A stretch of 64,000 nt of DNA from CAMLHU01 sp049680185 (GTDB lineage Bacteria; Gemmatimonadota; Gemmatimonadetes; Gemmatimonadales; GWC2-71-9): NCBI GenBank assembly GCA_049680185.1, contig JBAUHI010000005.1, positions 1-64,000 on the forward strand, read 5' to 3'. Shown in pieces: positions 51,504 to 62,286 of the stretch. The notes below the pieces were generated by a model. It made no database searches. It was not told where the DNA came from and was given only the letters and a program-made list of their open reading frames with translations. The position numbers and the translations under genes were made by a program. Positions within the stretch are counted from its first letter, which is position 1. Each line of letters opens with the position of its first letter.

Positions 51504-53936
51504 ACCGTACGGCACCCAGATGTTCTTGATCTGCGTCGCCTGCTCGAGGAACTCCTCCCCCTCCGCCTGCTCCGCATCGGACCAGTCCCGCGCCCGACCG
51601 TACGTCACCCAGGTCCGCTTGAGGTTCGCCGCCGAGAGGCGTTCGACCTCGGTGCTCCCCTCCGCGGAGCCGAAGTACCACATCGCGTCGACGTCGTCGT
51701 GGGCCGCCAGGACCTGTGACAATTCGTCCCGTCCGCCGGTCACGATGTTCACGACGCCGGCCGGAACATCCGACGTCTCGAGCACCTGATACAGGTCGGT
51801 CGCCAGGAGCGGTGCGCGTTCGGACGGGACCACCACCACCGCATTGCCGAGCGCCACGGCCGGCGCCATCAGCGACACCAGGCCCAGGAGCGGCGCCTCG
51901 CGCGGACAGGCGATCCCCATCACGCCGATCGCCTCCGGCATCGCCAGCGTCACGTTGCGATAGGGCGTGTGATGCACCCGCCCGTCCCACTTGTCGGCCC
52001 ACGCGGCGTACGTGAAGAGCCGGCGGATAGATGCTTCGACCTCACGCGACGCGTCCTTCATCGTGGCGCCGGTGATGTCCCGGATCCGCTCCGCGAATTC
52101 CCGCTCACGGACGGACAGGTTCTCGGCCACATAATAGAGGATCTGCGCCTTCTGGTGCGCCGTGGCACGGGCCCAGCCATCGGCGGCCTTCCGGGCCGCC
52201 TCCACGGCGTTCCGGATGTCCTTGCGATTCCCCGTCCCGACCTCGCCGACGACGTGCCCATCGGGTGAATGGACCGGCGTGCTGTAGCCGGAGTCGGGGC
52301 GCGCCTGCTTCCCGCCGATGAAGAGCTTGGCGGTGCGGTCGATGGTCGGAGGGGCGGAGGGACGCAAGGACGCAGCGCCTGAGGTCCGTGCGGCGGTCTG
52401 CTTGGAAGGATCGACCCACTTCAGCTGCTTCGACGCGCCTGTGCGCCTGTGCGCCTGTGCGCCCGCCATCCACTTCGCCTTCACGTACTCACGCAGCCCC
52501 TCGATCCCACCCTCGCGCCCGAAACCGCTCTCTCTATAGCCGCCGAAGCCGCTCGCCGCGTCGAACAGGTTGGTGCAGTTGATCCACACCGTCCCGGCCT
52601 TGAGCTTGGGTGCCACATCGAGCGCCAGGTTCAGGTTGTCGGTCCAGACGCTCGCCGCCAGCCCGTATCGAGTGTTGTTGCCCATCTCGACGGCCTCACC
52701 CGGCGTGCGGAACGTCATGAGGACCACCACCGGCCCGAAGATCTCTTCCTGCGCGATCGTGGCCGCCGGGGAGACGTTGGTGAAGAGCGTCGGCGGATAG
52801 AACCAGCCATCGGTGGGGCAGCTCCACGAGGGCTGCCAGCGCACGGCACCTTCGTCCTCGCCCTGCTTCACCAGCTTCTCGATCCGCCGCAGCTGCACCG
52901 GCGCGATGATGGCCCCGATGTCGACACCCTTGTCGAGCGGATCGCCGACCCGCAGCGTCTCCATCCGTGCCCGCAGCTTCCGCACCAGTCGTTCCGCCAC
53001 CGACTCCTGCACCAGGATCCGGGACCCCGCGCAGCAGACCTGCCCCTGGTTGAACCAGATGGCGTCCACCACGCCCTCGACCACGCTGTCGAGATCGGCG
53101 TTGTCGAAGACGATGAACGGCGACTTGCCGCCGAGCTCCAGCGAGATCCGCTTGCCGCTCCCCGCCGTCGCGATCCGGATGGCCCGCCCCACCTCGGTGG
53201 AGCCGGTGAAGGCGATCTTGTCGACGTCGGGATGCTTGACCAGCGCTTCGCCAGCGCGGCCATCACCGGTGATGATGTTGACGACGCCCTTCGGCAGCCC
53301 CGCCTCCTCGACGATCTCGGCGAACAGGAGTGCCGTGAGCGAGGTGAACTCCGCCGGCTTGAGCACCACCGTGTTCCCCATCGCCAGGGCCGGCGCGATC
53401 TTCCACGACAGCATCAGGAGCGGGAAATTCCAGGGGATGATCTGCCCCACCACACCCACCGGCACCGCGCCGGGCAGCTCCGCCTCCATCAGCTGCGCCC
53501 ACCCCGCGTGGTGATAGAAGTGTCGGGCGACGAGAGGGATGTCGATGTCCCGGCTCTCGCGGATCGGCTTTCCGTTGTCGAGCGATTCCACCACCGACAG
53601 CAACCGCGAATGCTTCTGGACCAGCCGCGCCAAGGCATAGAGGTGCCGGGCGCGCGCGTGTCCGCCGATGGCCCACCACCCCGGTTGTGCCGCGCGGGCC
53701 GCCTTGACCGCCGCATCGACGTCCGACGTCGACGCCTGCGCCACGTTCGCGAGTGGCTTGCCGGTGGCCGGATTCATCGTCTCGAACGCATCGCCACCGC
53801 GGGTCCGGCGCCACGACCCGCCGATGAACAGCCCGAACCGATGTCCGTGCCGTTCCAGCCACTCCTCGGCCGGCTTGGCGGATTCGGGGGCGGGGCCCCA
53901 GCTCATCGACTCGAAGATCTCGGGAACAGTGGTCAT
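51498..53936 (-). CDS. Two-domain ALDH16-type aldehyde dehydrogenase
   Basis: An 812-residue protein. The first domain (about 25-495) is a full aldehyde dehydrogenase: IPWNFPLLM, FTGSTEVGR, LELGGKSPFIV with the general-base Glu (near 265), and GQVCCAG with the catalytic Cys (near 300). The second (about 530-812) is shorter and lacks the Glu and Cys motifs, as in ALDH16, where this half is structural. The linker holds AQAHRRTGAS, encoded by an octamer repeat. It would oxidise an aldehyde with NAD(P)+. The neighbour deoC makes acetaldehyde, so that is a likely substrate; this is inference. Confidence 0.9.
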   Translation of the reverse strand: MTTVPEIFESMSWGPAPESAKPAEEWLERHGHRFGLFIGGSWRRTRGGDAFETMNPATGKPLANVAQASTSDVDAAVKAARAAQPGWWAIGGHARARHLYALARLVQKHSRLLSVVESLDNGKPIRESRDIDIPLVARHFYHHAGWAQLMEAELPGAVPVGVVGQIIPWNFPLLMLSWKIAPALAMGNTVVLKPAEFTSLTALLFAEIVEEAGLPKGVVNIITGDGRAGEALVKHPDVDKIAFTGSTEVGRAIRIATAGSGKRISLELGGKSPFIVFDNADLDSVVEGVVDAIWFNQGQVCCAGSRILVQESVAERLVRKLRARMETLRVGDPLDKGVDIGAIIAPVQLRRIEKLVKQGEDEGAVRWQPSWSCPTDGWFYPPTLFTNVSPAATIAQEEIFGPVVVLMTFRTPGEAVEMGNNTRYGLAASVWTDNLNLALDVAPKLKAGTVWINCTNLFDAASGFGGYRESGFGREGGIEGLREYVKAKWMAGAQAHRRTGASKQLKWVDPSKQTAARTSGAASLRPSAPPTIDRTAKLFIGGKQARPDSGYSTPVHSPDGHVVGEVGTGNRKDIRNAVEAARKAADGWARATAHQKAQILYYVAENLSVREREFAERIRDITGATMKDASREVEASIRRLFTYAAWADKWDGRVHHTPYRNVTLAMPEAIGVMGIACPREAPLLGLVSLMAPAVALGNAVVVVPSERAPLLATDLYQVLETSDVPAGVVNIVTGGRDELSQVLAAHDDVDAMWYFGSAEGSTEVERLSAANLKRTWVTYGRARDWSDAEQAEGEEFLEQATQIKNIWVPYGE
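52435..52463. repeat. Octamer repeat inside a coding region (GCGCCTGT type)
   Basis: Three and a half copies of the same octamer as at 8722-8815 lie in frame in the linker of the aldehyde dehydrogenase gene, where they encode GAQAHRRTGA on the bottom strand. Three octamers equal 24 bases, which keeps the frame. Confidence 0.92.
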
Positions 53937-53949
53937 GGTCGCCTTGAGA

Positions 53950-54025
53950 AGTGAACGGTCAACGGTGAACGGTCAACGGGTCGTCCGGGGCGCGCCAGTT
54001 CACCGTTCTCCGTTCACCGTTCACC
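53950..54025. repeat. Heptamer repeat locus with inverted arms (GGTGAAC/GGTCAAC type)
   Basis: Units GTGAACG, GTCAACG, GTGAACG, GTCAACG (53951-53980) face complementary GTTCACC, GTTCTCC, GTTCACC units (53998-54025). It lies in the 93-bp gap between deoC and the aldehyde dehydrogenase gene, both leftward, so it may influence how much deoC transcript reads through. Confidence 0.88.
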
Positions 54026-54029
54026 GATA

Positions 54030-55028
54030 TCATGCCATCGGGTGGCGGTGGTCGGCCGAGTACCGGCCGGTCGCCGCGTGTTCGAGCTGCCGTTCGATGT
54101 CGGTGAGCAGCGAGCTCGCGCCGAAGCGGAAGAGCTCGGGCCGCAGCCACGCGTCGCCCAGCTCGTCCTTCATCATCATCAGCCAGTCGAGCGAGTCCTT
54201 GGCGGCGCGGATCCCGCCGGCCGGCTTCAAGCCCACGCGATGGCCGGTCCGTTCAAGGTAGTCGCGGATGCAGCGCGCCATCACGAGCCCCACCGGAAGC
54301 GTCGCGTTGACGGGCTCCTTGCCGGTCGAGGTCTTGATGAAGTCGGCGCCAGCCATCATGCAGACCATCGAGGCGCGGGCCACGTTGCGGAGCGTTGCGA
54401 GCTCACCGGTGGCCAGGATGGCCTTCATGTGGACGTCCCCGCACGCTTCACGGAAGGCCCGCACCTCGTCATACAGCGCCTGCCAGTCCTCGTTCAGCAC
54501 GTGACCGCGGGTGATGACGATGTCGATCTCCTCCGCTCCCGCCTCGACCGACGCGTGGATCTCCGCCAGGCGGGTCTCGAAGGCCGAGAGGCCGGCAGGA
54601 AAGCCGGTCGACACGGCGGCCACAGGGATCCCCGAGCCTGCGAGCGCTTCCACCGCAGTCGGCACCATCGCGTGATACACGCACACCGCCGCGACCTTGA
54701 TCCTGAGTGACTCGGCGCCGAGCAGCTCGAGCAGGTCGGGCCGCACCGGCTGGCGCGCCTTGGCACAGAGGCGACGCACCCGTCCGGGGGTGTCGTCGCC
54801 CGAGAGCGTGGTCAAATCCATCAGGGTGATGGCACGCAGGAGCCAAGCCGCTTGCCAGCTCTTCTTGACCGTGCGGCGCTTGCCGATCGTGGCGGCGCGG
54901 CGCTCGACGGCGCTGCGATTGACCCGTACATCCCGCACCCAGTCGAGCTGGAGGGGGACGCCAGGATTCCGTGGTGTGAAGGGCAGCGGTGCCAGCCGTA
55001 CCGGCGCCAAGTCGAGTTGTTCCGCCAC
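54030..55028 (-). CDS. deoC: Deoxyribose-phosphate aldolase
   Basis: A 332-residue class I aldolase of the longer DeoC type (mammalian/Gram-negative variant with an N-terminal extension of about 70 residues). Blocks: LMDLTTLSGDDT, KVAAVCVYHAMV, AVSTGFPAG, EIDIVITRG, KAILATGEL and the Schiff-base Lys in FIKTSTGKE. It splits deoxyribose-5-phosphate to acetaldehyde and glyceraldehyde-3-phosphate. GTG start. The aldehyde dehydrogenase follows on the same strand, a pairing that would remove the acetaldehyde. Confidence 0.94.
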   Translation of the reverse strand: MAEQLDLAPVRLAPLPFTPRNPGVPLQLDWVRDVRVNRSAVERRAATIGKRRTVKKSWQAAWLLRAITLMDLTTLSGDDTPGRVRRLCAKARQPVRPDLLELLGAESLRIKVAAVCVYHAMVPTAVEALAGSGIPVAAVSTGFPAGLSAFETRLAEIHASVEAGAEEIDIVITRGHVLNEDWQALYDEVRAFREACGDVHMKAILATGELATLRNVARASMVCMMAGADFIKTSTGKEPVNATLPVGLVMARCIRDYLERTGHRVGLKPAGGIRAAKDSLDWLMMMKDELGDAWLRPELFRFGASSLLTDIERQLEHAATGRYSADHRHPMA

Positions 55029-55180
55029 TTGAGGACTCCAATGCCGTGGACCCGTAATATGGAATGGTCAGCGGAGGCACGCTAACCCAACGCGTCACGC
55101 TCGAACTCCGTCTGCGCCGACCGGTCCCGCCATAGCGAACTGGCGGTGTCGTCAGGACTGCCAAACGCACGCCAAAATGG

Positions 55181-55191
55181 CAGAAATGGCC
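55181..55191 (+). promoter_or_regulatory. CAGAAATGGCC element upstream of dnaK
   Basis: The 11-mer CAGAAATGGCC ends 76 nt before the dnaK ATG. The identical 11-mer ends 77 nt before the htrA-like ATG (57332-57342). Here it overlaps a GCCA-N3-TGGC dyad (55171-55181 region). No CIRCE element was found in this gap, so it is a candidate heat-shock promoter or operator. Confidence 0.5.
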
Positions 55192-55267
55192 GGTATGGGG
55201 TTTGCCCTATGCGGAGTGTTGCTCAGTGGGCCGACCGGCCCGAAGTCCATCGAAAGGAATGACCCAT

Positions 55268-57187
<1,920 letters not shown>

Positions 57188-57222
57188 AGGACTCGCCACA
57201 CCTGCGGTGAGATGCACCTCGA

Positions 57223-57256
57223 CGCGCCGCCTGGATGCAACATCCCGGGCGGCGCG
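57223..57256 (+). terminator. Hairpin downstream of dnaK
   Basis: CGCGCCGCC (57223-57231) pairs with GGCGGCGCG (57248-57256). There is no T-run after it, so intrinsic termination would be weak. Confidence 0.45.
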
Positions 57257-57331
57257 CTCGTAGGTGGATGCGACGCCCCACGCACTCGGGGCATCCAGTA
57301 TAGGTTCAGGTGAAGGTCGTCTCCGGCGTGC

Positions 57332-57342
57332 CAGAAATGGCC
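57332..57342 (+). promoter_or_regulatory. CAGAAATGGCC element upstream of the HtrA protease gene
   Basis: Same 11-mer as before dnaK, here ending 77 nt before the ATG and forming GCCA-GAAA-TGGC, an interrupted dyad. GATATC follows about 13 bp later as a possible -10. Shared sequence and spacing suggest joint control of the two proteostasis genes. Confidence 0.5.
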
Positions 57343-57419
57343 CGCCCGGGGCACGATATCTGCAGGGACGGACCTTCGTGGCTCCAGATGTTCTGCTTCA
57401 CGCTTCAACGAGGACCGAC

Positions 57420-59009
57420 ATGTCCACACGTTCCCAGAATTGGCTCAAGTTCGGTGGCCTGGCCACCGTTGCCTTCGCACTCGGCCTGCTCATCGCTGGG
57501 CTGCTCAATCTCCCGGCCGGATCGTGGGCCATGCAGCGCCCCGCCCACCCCGGCTCCATCATCACCCCGGTCAGCGACATTCCCAGCACCCCGGCGCTCA
57601 AGTCCCTCGAGGAACTGAGCGACGCGTTCTCCAGCGTGGCCGAAGCGGTGCGGCCGTCGGTGGTGTTCGTGAGCGCGCAGCACACCGAGACAGCCCAGGC
57701 GGCCCCGACCCTGCCGCCGGGATGGAACCAGTTCTTCCCCCACGGGATGCGGTCGAAGCCGCAGGTGGAGCGCGGGACCGGCTCCGGCTTCATCGTCTCG
57801 TCCGATGGCTACATCCTGACCAACAACCATGTGGTGGCGGGGGCCGACAAGGTCACCGTCCGGCTCATCGACCAGCGGGAGTTCACGGCCAAGGTCATCG
57901 GTACCGACCCCGCCACCGACGTCGCCGTCATCAAGATCGACGCCCACGACCTGCCGCCGCTCCCGCTCGGCAACAGCGACGCCGCCCACGTCGGCGAATG
58001 GGTGCTGGCGATCGGCAATCCGCTCGGCGACAACCTCGCGTTCACCGTGACGCAGGGGATCATCAGCGCCAAGGGCCGCCGGCTCGACGGGCTGTCCCAG
58101 GCCGGCACGCGGAGCATCAGCGACTACATCCAGACCGATGCTGCCATCAATCCAGGCAACTCCGGCGGGCCGCTGGTGAACGTCCGCGGCGAGGTCATCG
58201 GCATCAATGCCGCCATCGCCAGCGAGACCGGCTACTACTCCGGGTACGGCTTTGCCATCCCGATCAACCTGGTGCGTGAGGTGATGGATCAGTTGGTGGC
58301 GCACGGCAAGGTCGAGCGTGCGCAGCTCGGCGTGCTGGTGCAGGAAGCCACCGCCAACGACGCTGCGTATGTCGGGCTCGACGCCATCCGAGGCGTCGTG
58401 ATCCAGGACTTCGGCGATGACGCGTCACCGGCGAAGAAGGCCGGGATCGAACGGGGCGATGTGGTCATCAGCATCGACGGCAAGCCGATCAACCGGGTGG
58501 CCGAGCTGCAGCAGGCAGTGGCCTTCAAGCACCCCGGCGACCAGGTGTCTGTCGAAGTCGCCCGTCGTGGCGGCGTGCGCAAGGTCATCACCGTGCGACT
58601 CACGGCATCCGACAGTGCGGATACCACCAAACTGGCCCAGACCCGCGGTGGCTCGGGTGGGGCGGCGCCCGCGGTGCGGAACGCTGGAGCGCTCCTTGGC
58701 ATCAGCGTGCGGCCGCTGACCCCGGAGCTGGCCGACCAGTATCAACTGACCGACCCGATCCAGGGGCTCGTAGTGACCGACGTCGACCCGAACGGACCGT
58801 CGGCACAGTACCTGCTCGATGAATCGGCCGGCGGGCCGGACATTATCACCGCCGTCGAAGGGAAGCCGGTCAAGACCGAGACCGATCTCCGCAACGCGCT
58901 CAAGTCCGCCGGGTCTGGCAGCATCGTGACGCTCGACCTGTACAACGCGCGGACCGGCGCCCGCCGACTCACCCGCATCAAGCTCTCGGGCGGCGGTTCC
59001 GGCTCCTGA
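57420..59009 (+). CDS. Periplasmic serine protease, HtrA/DegP family
   Basis: A 529-residue S1C protease with an N-terminal anchor or signal helix (LATVAFALGLLIAGLL). The catalytic triad lies in TNNHVV (His near 136), TDVAVIKI and GNSGGPL (Ser near 244). Two PDZ domains follow (about 300-400 and 415-520), as in DegP/DegQ. It degrades or refolds damaged envelope proteins. The ATG is preferred because the in-frame upstream sequence is intergenic. It follows dnaK with its own promoter region. Confidence 0.94.
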   Translation: MSTRSQNWLKFGGLATVAFALGLLIAGLLNLPAGSWAMQRPAHPGSIITPVSDIPSTPALKSLEELSDAFSSVAEAVRPSVVFVSAQHTETAQAAPTLPPGWNQFFPHGMRSKPQVERGTGSGFIVSSDGYILTNNHVVAGADKVTVRLIDQREFTAKVIGTDPATDVAVIKIDAHDLPPLPLGNSDAAHVGEWVLAIGNPLGDNLAFTVTQGIISAKGRRLDGLSQAGTRSISDYIQTDAAINPGNSGGPLVNVRGEVIGINAAIASETGYYSGYGFAIPINLVREVMDQLVAHGKVERAQLGVLVQEATANDAAYVGLDAIRGVVIQDFGDDASPAKKAGIERGDVVISIDGKPINRVAELQQAVAFKHPGDQVSVEVARRGGVRKVITVRLTASDSADTTKLAQTRGGSGGAAPAVRNAGALLGISVRPLTPELADQYQLTDPIQGLVVTDVDPNGPSAQYLLDESAGGPDIITAVEGKPVKTETDLRNALKSAGSGSIVTLDLYNARTGARRLTRIKLSGGGSGS

Positions 59010-59030
59010 CCGGACGCAGGATGCAGCATC

Positions 59031-59060
59031 GAAGGGCCCGGCGGAGATGCCGGGCCCTTC
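59031..59060 (+). terminator. Rho-independent terminator after the HtrA gene
   Basis: A perfect 12-bp stem, GAAGGGCCCGGC with GCCGGGCCCTTC, encloses a 6-nt loop (59043-59048). It ends in TTCGCATT. Confidence 0.75.
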
Positions 59061-59118
59061 GCATTGGGGGCCGGGGCGCGGCTATCTTTTGGTCGACTCC
59101 AGCAGGCACACACCAGCG

Positions 59119-60792
59119 ATGACCACGACCTCCACCGCACCCGGGATCATCCACGCCCCCACCGGCACCACCCTGAGCTGCAAGGGGTGGGTGCAGGAGG
59201 CGGCGATGCGGATGCTGATGAACAATCTCGACCCGGCGGTGGCGGAGCATCCCGATCAGCTCATCGTGTACGGCGGCGGTGGCAAGGCGGCGCGGAACTG
59301 GGAGTGCTACCACAAGATCATCACGACGCTCAAGCGCCTGGGGAACGACGAGACGCTGCTGGTGCAGAGCGGCAAGCCGGTCGGTGTCTTCCGGACCCAC
59401 GCCGATGCGCCACGGGTGCTCATCGCCAATGCGCACCTGGTGCCACGCTGGGCCACCGCGGACGAATTCCAGCGGCTCGACGCGCTGGGGCTCACGATGT
59501 ACGGCCAGATGACGGCCGGATCGTGGATCTACATCGGGACCCAGGGGATCCTGCAGGGGACCTACGAGACCTTTGCCGAGTGCGCTCGACGCGACTTCGG
59601 TGGCACGCTCGCCGGTCGGCTGGTGGTGACCGCAGGTCTCGGCGGGATGGGCGGCGCCCAGCCGCTGGCCGCCACGATGAACGGCGCGGCGTTCCTCGGT
59701 GTTGATGTCGATGCCAGCCGGATCGAGCGGCGGGTCGCGACCGGCTACTGCGACCGGATCAGCCGCTCGCTCGACGAAGCGCTCGCATGGGTGGAGCAGG
59801 CTCGGAAGATGCGTACCGCGCTCAGCGTCGGCCTGGTGGGCAACATATCGGATGTGCTGCCGGAACTTGTCCGGCGTGGCGTTGCCGTAGATGTGGTGAC
59901 CGACCAGACCAGCGCGCACGACCTGCGGGTGGGATACATCCCGTCCGGGTATGACCTGTCGACCGCGGCGGAGTTCCGGGCCACAGACCCGACGGGATAC
60001 GAATCGAAAGTGCTCGATTCCATGCAACGGCAGGTCGAGGCGTGGCTCCAACTCAAGCGCGCCGGTGCTGTTGCCTTCGACTACGGCAACAACATCCGGG
60101 GGCAGGTGGCCGATCGACGCGGGATGAAGCAGGCGTTCGACATCCCGGGATTCGTGCCCGAGTTCATCCGTCCGCTATTCTGCCGCGGGGCGGGGCCGTT
60201 CCGCTGGGCCGCCCTCTCCGGCGATCCAGCGGACATCTACGCCACCGATGCCGCGGTACTCGAGACCTTCCCCGAGAAGGAGCCGTTGGCACGCTGGATC
60301 CACCAGGCGCGGGAGAAGGTCCATTTCCAGGGACTCCCCGCCCGGATCTGCTGGCTGGAATACGGTGAGCGGGCGAGGATGGGGGAGCGGTTCAACTGGA
60401 TGGTGAGGACCGGGAAAGTGAAGGCCCCGCTCGTCATCGGCCGCGACCACCTCGACACCGGATCGGTGGCCTCGCCCAATCGGGAGACCGAAGCGATGAA
60501 GGACGGCTCCGATGCGATCGCCGATTGGCCGCTCCTGAATGCGATGCTCAACACCGCCTGTGGTGCGAGCTGGGTGTCGCTGCACCATGGGGGCGGGGTC
60601 GGGATCGGGTACTCCATCCACGCTGGGATGGTCGTCGTGGCGGACGGCACCGACGAGGCTGGTGCACGGCTCCAGCGCGTCCTCACCGCCGACCCGGGCA
60701 CCGGCGTGATGCGCCACGCTGATGCCGGCTACGAGGATGCCATCGCGATCGCGAACGAGCGGGGCGTGGACCTGCCGATGGTGAATGGGTGA
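59119..60792 (+). CDS. hutU: Urocanate hydratase
   Basis: A 557-residue urocanase, full length, that uses bound NAD+ to convert urocanate to imidazolonepropionate. Family blocks: WVQEAAMRMLMNNLDP, VYGGGGKAARNW, GLGGMGGAQPLA, TDQTSAHD and the active cysteine in GLPARICWL. The C-terminus (PMVNG) and TGA open directly into a heptamer repeat. hutI and hutG follow; histidase (hutH) is not in the window. Confidence 0.97.
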   Translation: MTTTSTAPGIIHAPTGTTLSCKGWVQEAAMRMLMNNLDPAVAEHPDQLIVYGGGGKAARNWECYHKIITTLKRLGNDETLLVQSGKPVGVFRTHADAPRVLIANAHLVPRWATADEFQRLDALGLTMYGQMTAGSWIYIGTQGILQGTYETFAECARRDFGGTLAGRLVVTAGLGGMGGAQPLAATMNGAAFLGVDVDASRIERRVATGYCDRISRSLDEALAWVEQARKMRTALSVGLVGNISDVLPELVRRGVAVDVVTDQTSAHDLRVGYIPSGYDLSTAAEFRATDPTGYESKVLDSMQRQVEAWLQLKRAGAVAFDYGNNIRGQVADRRGMKQAFDIPGFVPEFIRPLFCRGAGPFRWAALSGDPADIYATDAAVLETFPEKEPLARWIHQAREKVHFQGLPARICWLEYGERARMGERFNWMVRTGKVKAPLVIGRDHLDTGSVASPNRETEAMKDGSDAIADWPLLNAMLNTACGASWVSLHHGGGVGIGYSIHAGMVVVADGTDEAGARLQRVLTADPGTGVMRHADAGYEDAIAIANERGVDLPMVNG

Positions 60793-60890
60793 CGGGTGAC
60801 GGGTGGCGGGTGGCGCGTGGCGGGTGGCGGGTGGCGCGAGCGATGAGTGGCGGGTGGCGCGTCAACGTGAGCGTGGCGGGTGGCGGGTGG
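60781..60890. repeat. Heptamer tandem repeat (GGTGGCG/GGTGACG type)
   Basis: It starts in the last codons of hutU (GTGAATGGGTGACGGGTGACG) as GGTGACG units, then turns into GGTGGCG/CGTGGCG units to 60890. About twelve copies. It occupies the first half of the hutU-hutI gap. Confidence 0.88.
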
Positions 60891-60892
60891 CG

Positions 60893-60966
60893 CGTCATCC
60901 TGAGCAGAGCGAAGGATCGGTGAGTCGGCAAGCCGATCCTTCAGCCCTCCGGGCTTCAGGATGACG
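60893..60966. repeat. REP-like palindromic element (CGTCATCCTGAG type)
   Basis: CGTCATCCTGA at the left end is complementary to TCAGGATGACG at the right; inside, GGATCGG pairs with CCGATCC and CCCTCC/GGG adds a small hairpin. Elements of the form CATCCTGAGC-N-GAAGGATC are scattered through many bacterial genomes as intergenic palindromes. No RAYT transposase is in the window. Confidence 0.8.
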
Positions 60967-61010
60967 TCGGCTCGCTCAGGGTGACGGCTCGTCAGGTTCC
61001 CTCCTTCGCC

Positions 61011-61031
61011 CTTCACCGTTTACCGTTCACC
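61011..61031. repeat. Short heptamer remnant before hutI
   Basis: Units TTCACCG, TTTACCG and TTCACCT lie just upstream of the hutI ATG. They are the complement of the GGTGAAC repeat found at 34548 and 53950. No Shine-Dalgarno fits between the repeat and the start codon. Confidence 0.7.
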
Positions 61032-61038
61032 TACCCAC

Positions 61039-62286
61039 ATGCCAGTCCTGACCCACATCTCGACCCTCTACACTTGTGCCGGTGCCGGCCAGGGTGATGT
61101 CGGCCCGATCGCCGACGCCGCCTTGGCGTGGGAGGGCGATACCATCCGGTGGGTCGGGCCCGCGGATCAGCTCCCTCGCGCATATCGCGACTGGCCGCGT
61201 GAGGATGCAGGCGGCGGGATGGTGATCCCCGGGCTGGTGGACTGCCACACCCACCTGGCGTTCGGTGGATGGCGTGCGGATGAGTTCGAGCGGCGGATCA
61301 GGGGCGAGACGTACCTGCAGATCGCGGAGGCGGGCGGCGGCATCGCATCGACGGTGCGCCGGACGCGGGCGCTCTCGACCGAGGAACTCGCCGGGCGGGT
61401 CGCCAAATTCCTCTCGGGTATGGTGGCGCTCGGCGTCACCACGGTCGAGGCCAAGAGTGGGTACGGGCTCGAGCTCGAGGCTGAGCTCCGGATCCTCCAC
61501 GTCTACCGTCAACTGGCCGATCGCGGGCCGGTCCGCATCGTGTCGACCTTCCTCGGCGCCCACGCCGTGCCGCCGGAATACGCGGGGAGGCGGGCCGAGT
61601 ACCTGTCACTCATCGTGAACGAAATGATCCCGGCGGTGGCGCAAGAGCGGCTGGCCGCCTTCTGCGACGTGTTCGTCGAGCGCACCGCGTTCTCGCTCGA
61701 CGAGGCGCGTCAGGTATTCCGGGCGGCGGCAATAGCGGGGCTCCGACCCAAGCTCCACGCCGACCAGCTCACCGACGGAGGGGGTGCGGAGCTCGCGGCC
61801 GAGGTCGGTGCGGTGAGTGCCGACCACCTGGAGCACACCACCGCGGCCGGGATCGAAGCGTTGGCGCGGAGCGGGGTCGTGGCGGTGAGTCTTCCCCTCG
61901 CGACATTGTACCTTGCGCAGGCACCGCAACGGTCGCGGGCGTTCATCGATGCCGGCGTGCCGGTGGCGGTGGCGACCGACTTCAATCCGGGATCGGCGCC
62001 GAGCAATCACCTGCCGCTGGCACTGCTGCTGGCGTGCACGCTGCAGCGGATGACGCCGGCGGAGGCGCTCAAGGGCGCCACGCTCTTCGCAGCCCGCGCG
62101 CTCGCGCTCGAGGGGACAGTCGGATCGCTCGAGCCGGGAAAACAGTCCGACTTTGCCGTCATCGACGCGCCCGACGTGGCCCAGTGGCTATCCCATTTCC
62201 GACCCAATGCGTGCCGCCGCACCGTGATCGGTGGCGTGACCGCCTGGGAACCAGGATCCAACCCGTATCGGAGCACCACATCGTGA
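61039..62286 (+). CDS. hutI: Imidazolonepropionase
   Basis: A 415-residue amidohydrolase. Metal-site HTHLAFGG, then RADEFERRIRGETY, KSGYGL, GAHAVPPEY, LHADQLTD and ATDFNPGSAPSNHL are the HutI blocks. It opens imidazolonepropionate to formiminoglutamate. It overlaps hutG (GTGA), while 246 bp of repeat DNA separate it from hutU. Confidence 0.97.
   Translation: MPVLTHISTLYTCAGAGQGDVGPIADAALAWEGDTIRWVGPADQLPRAYRDWPREDAGGGMVIPGLVDCHTHLAFGGWRADEFERRIRGETYLQIAEAGGGIASTVRRTRALSTEELAGRVAKFLSGMVALGVTTVEAKSGYGLELEAELRILHVYRQLADRGPVRIVSTFLGAHAVPPEYAGRRAEYLSLIVNEMIPAVAQERLAAFCDVFVERTAFSLDEARQVFRAAAIAGLRPKLHADQLTDGGGAELAAEVGAVSADHLEHTTAAGIEALARSGVVAVSLPLATLYLAQAPQRSRAFIDAGVPVAVATDFNPGSAPSNHLPLALLLACTLQRMTPAEALKGATLFAARALALEGTVGSLEPGKQSDFAVIDAPDVAQWLSHFRPNACRRTVIGGVTAWEPGSNPYRSTTS

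Noticed and set aside
55029..55267. CIRCE/HrcA operator upstream of dnaK
   Set aside because: No TTAGCACTC/GAGTGCTAA pair is present; only the CAGAAATGGCC element was found.
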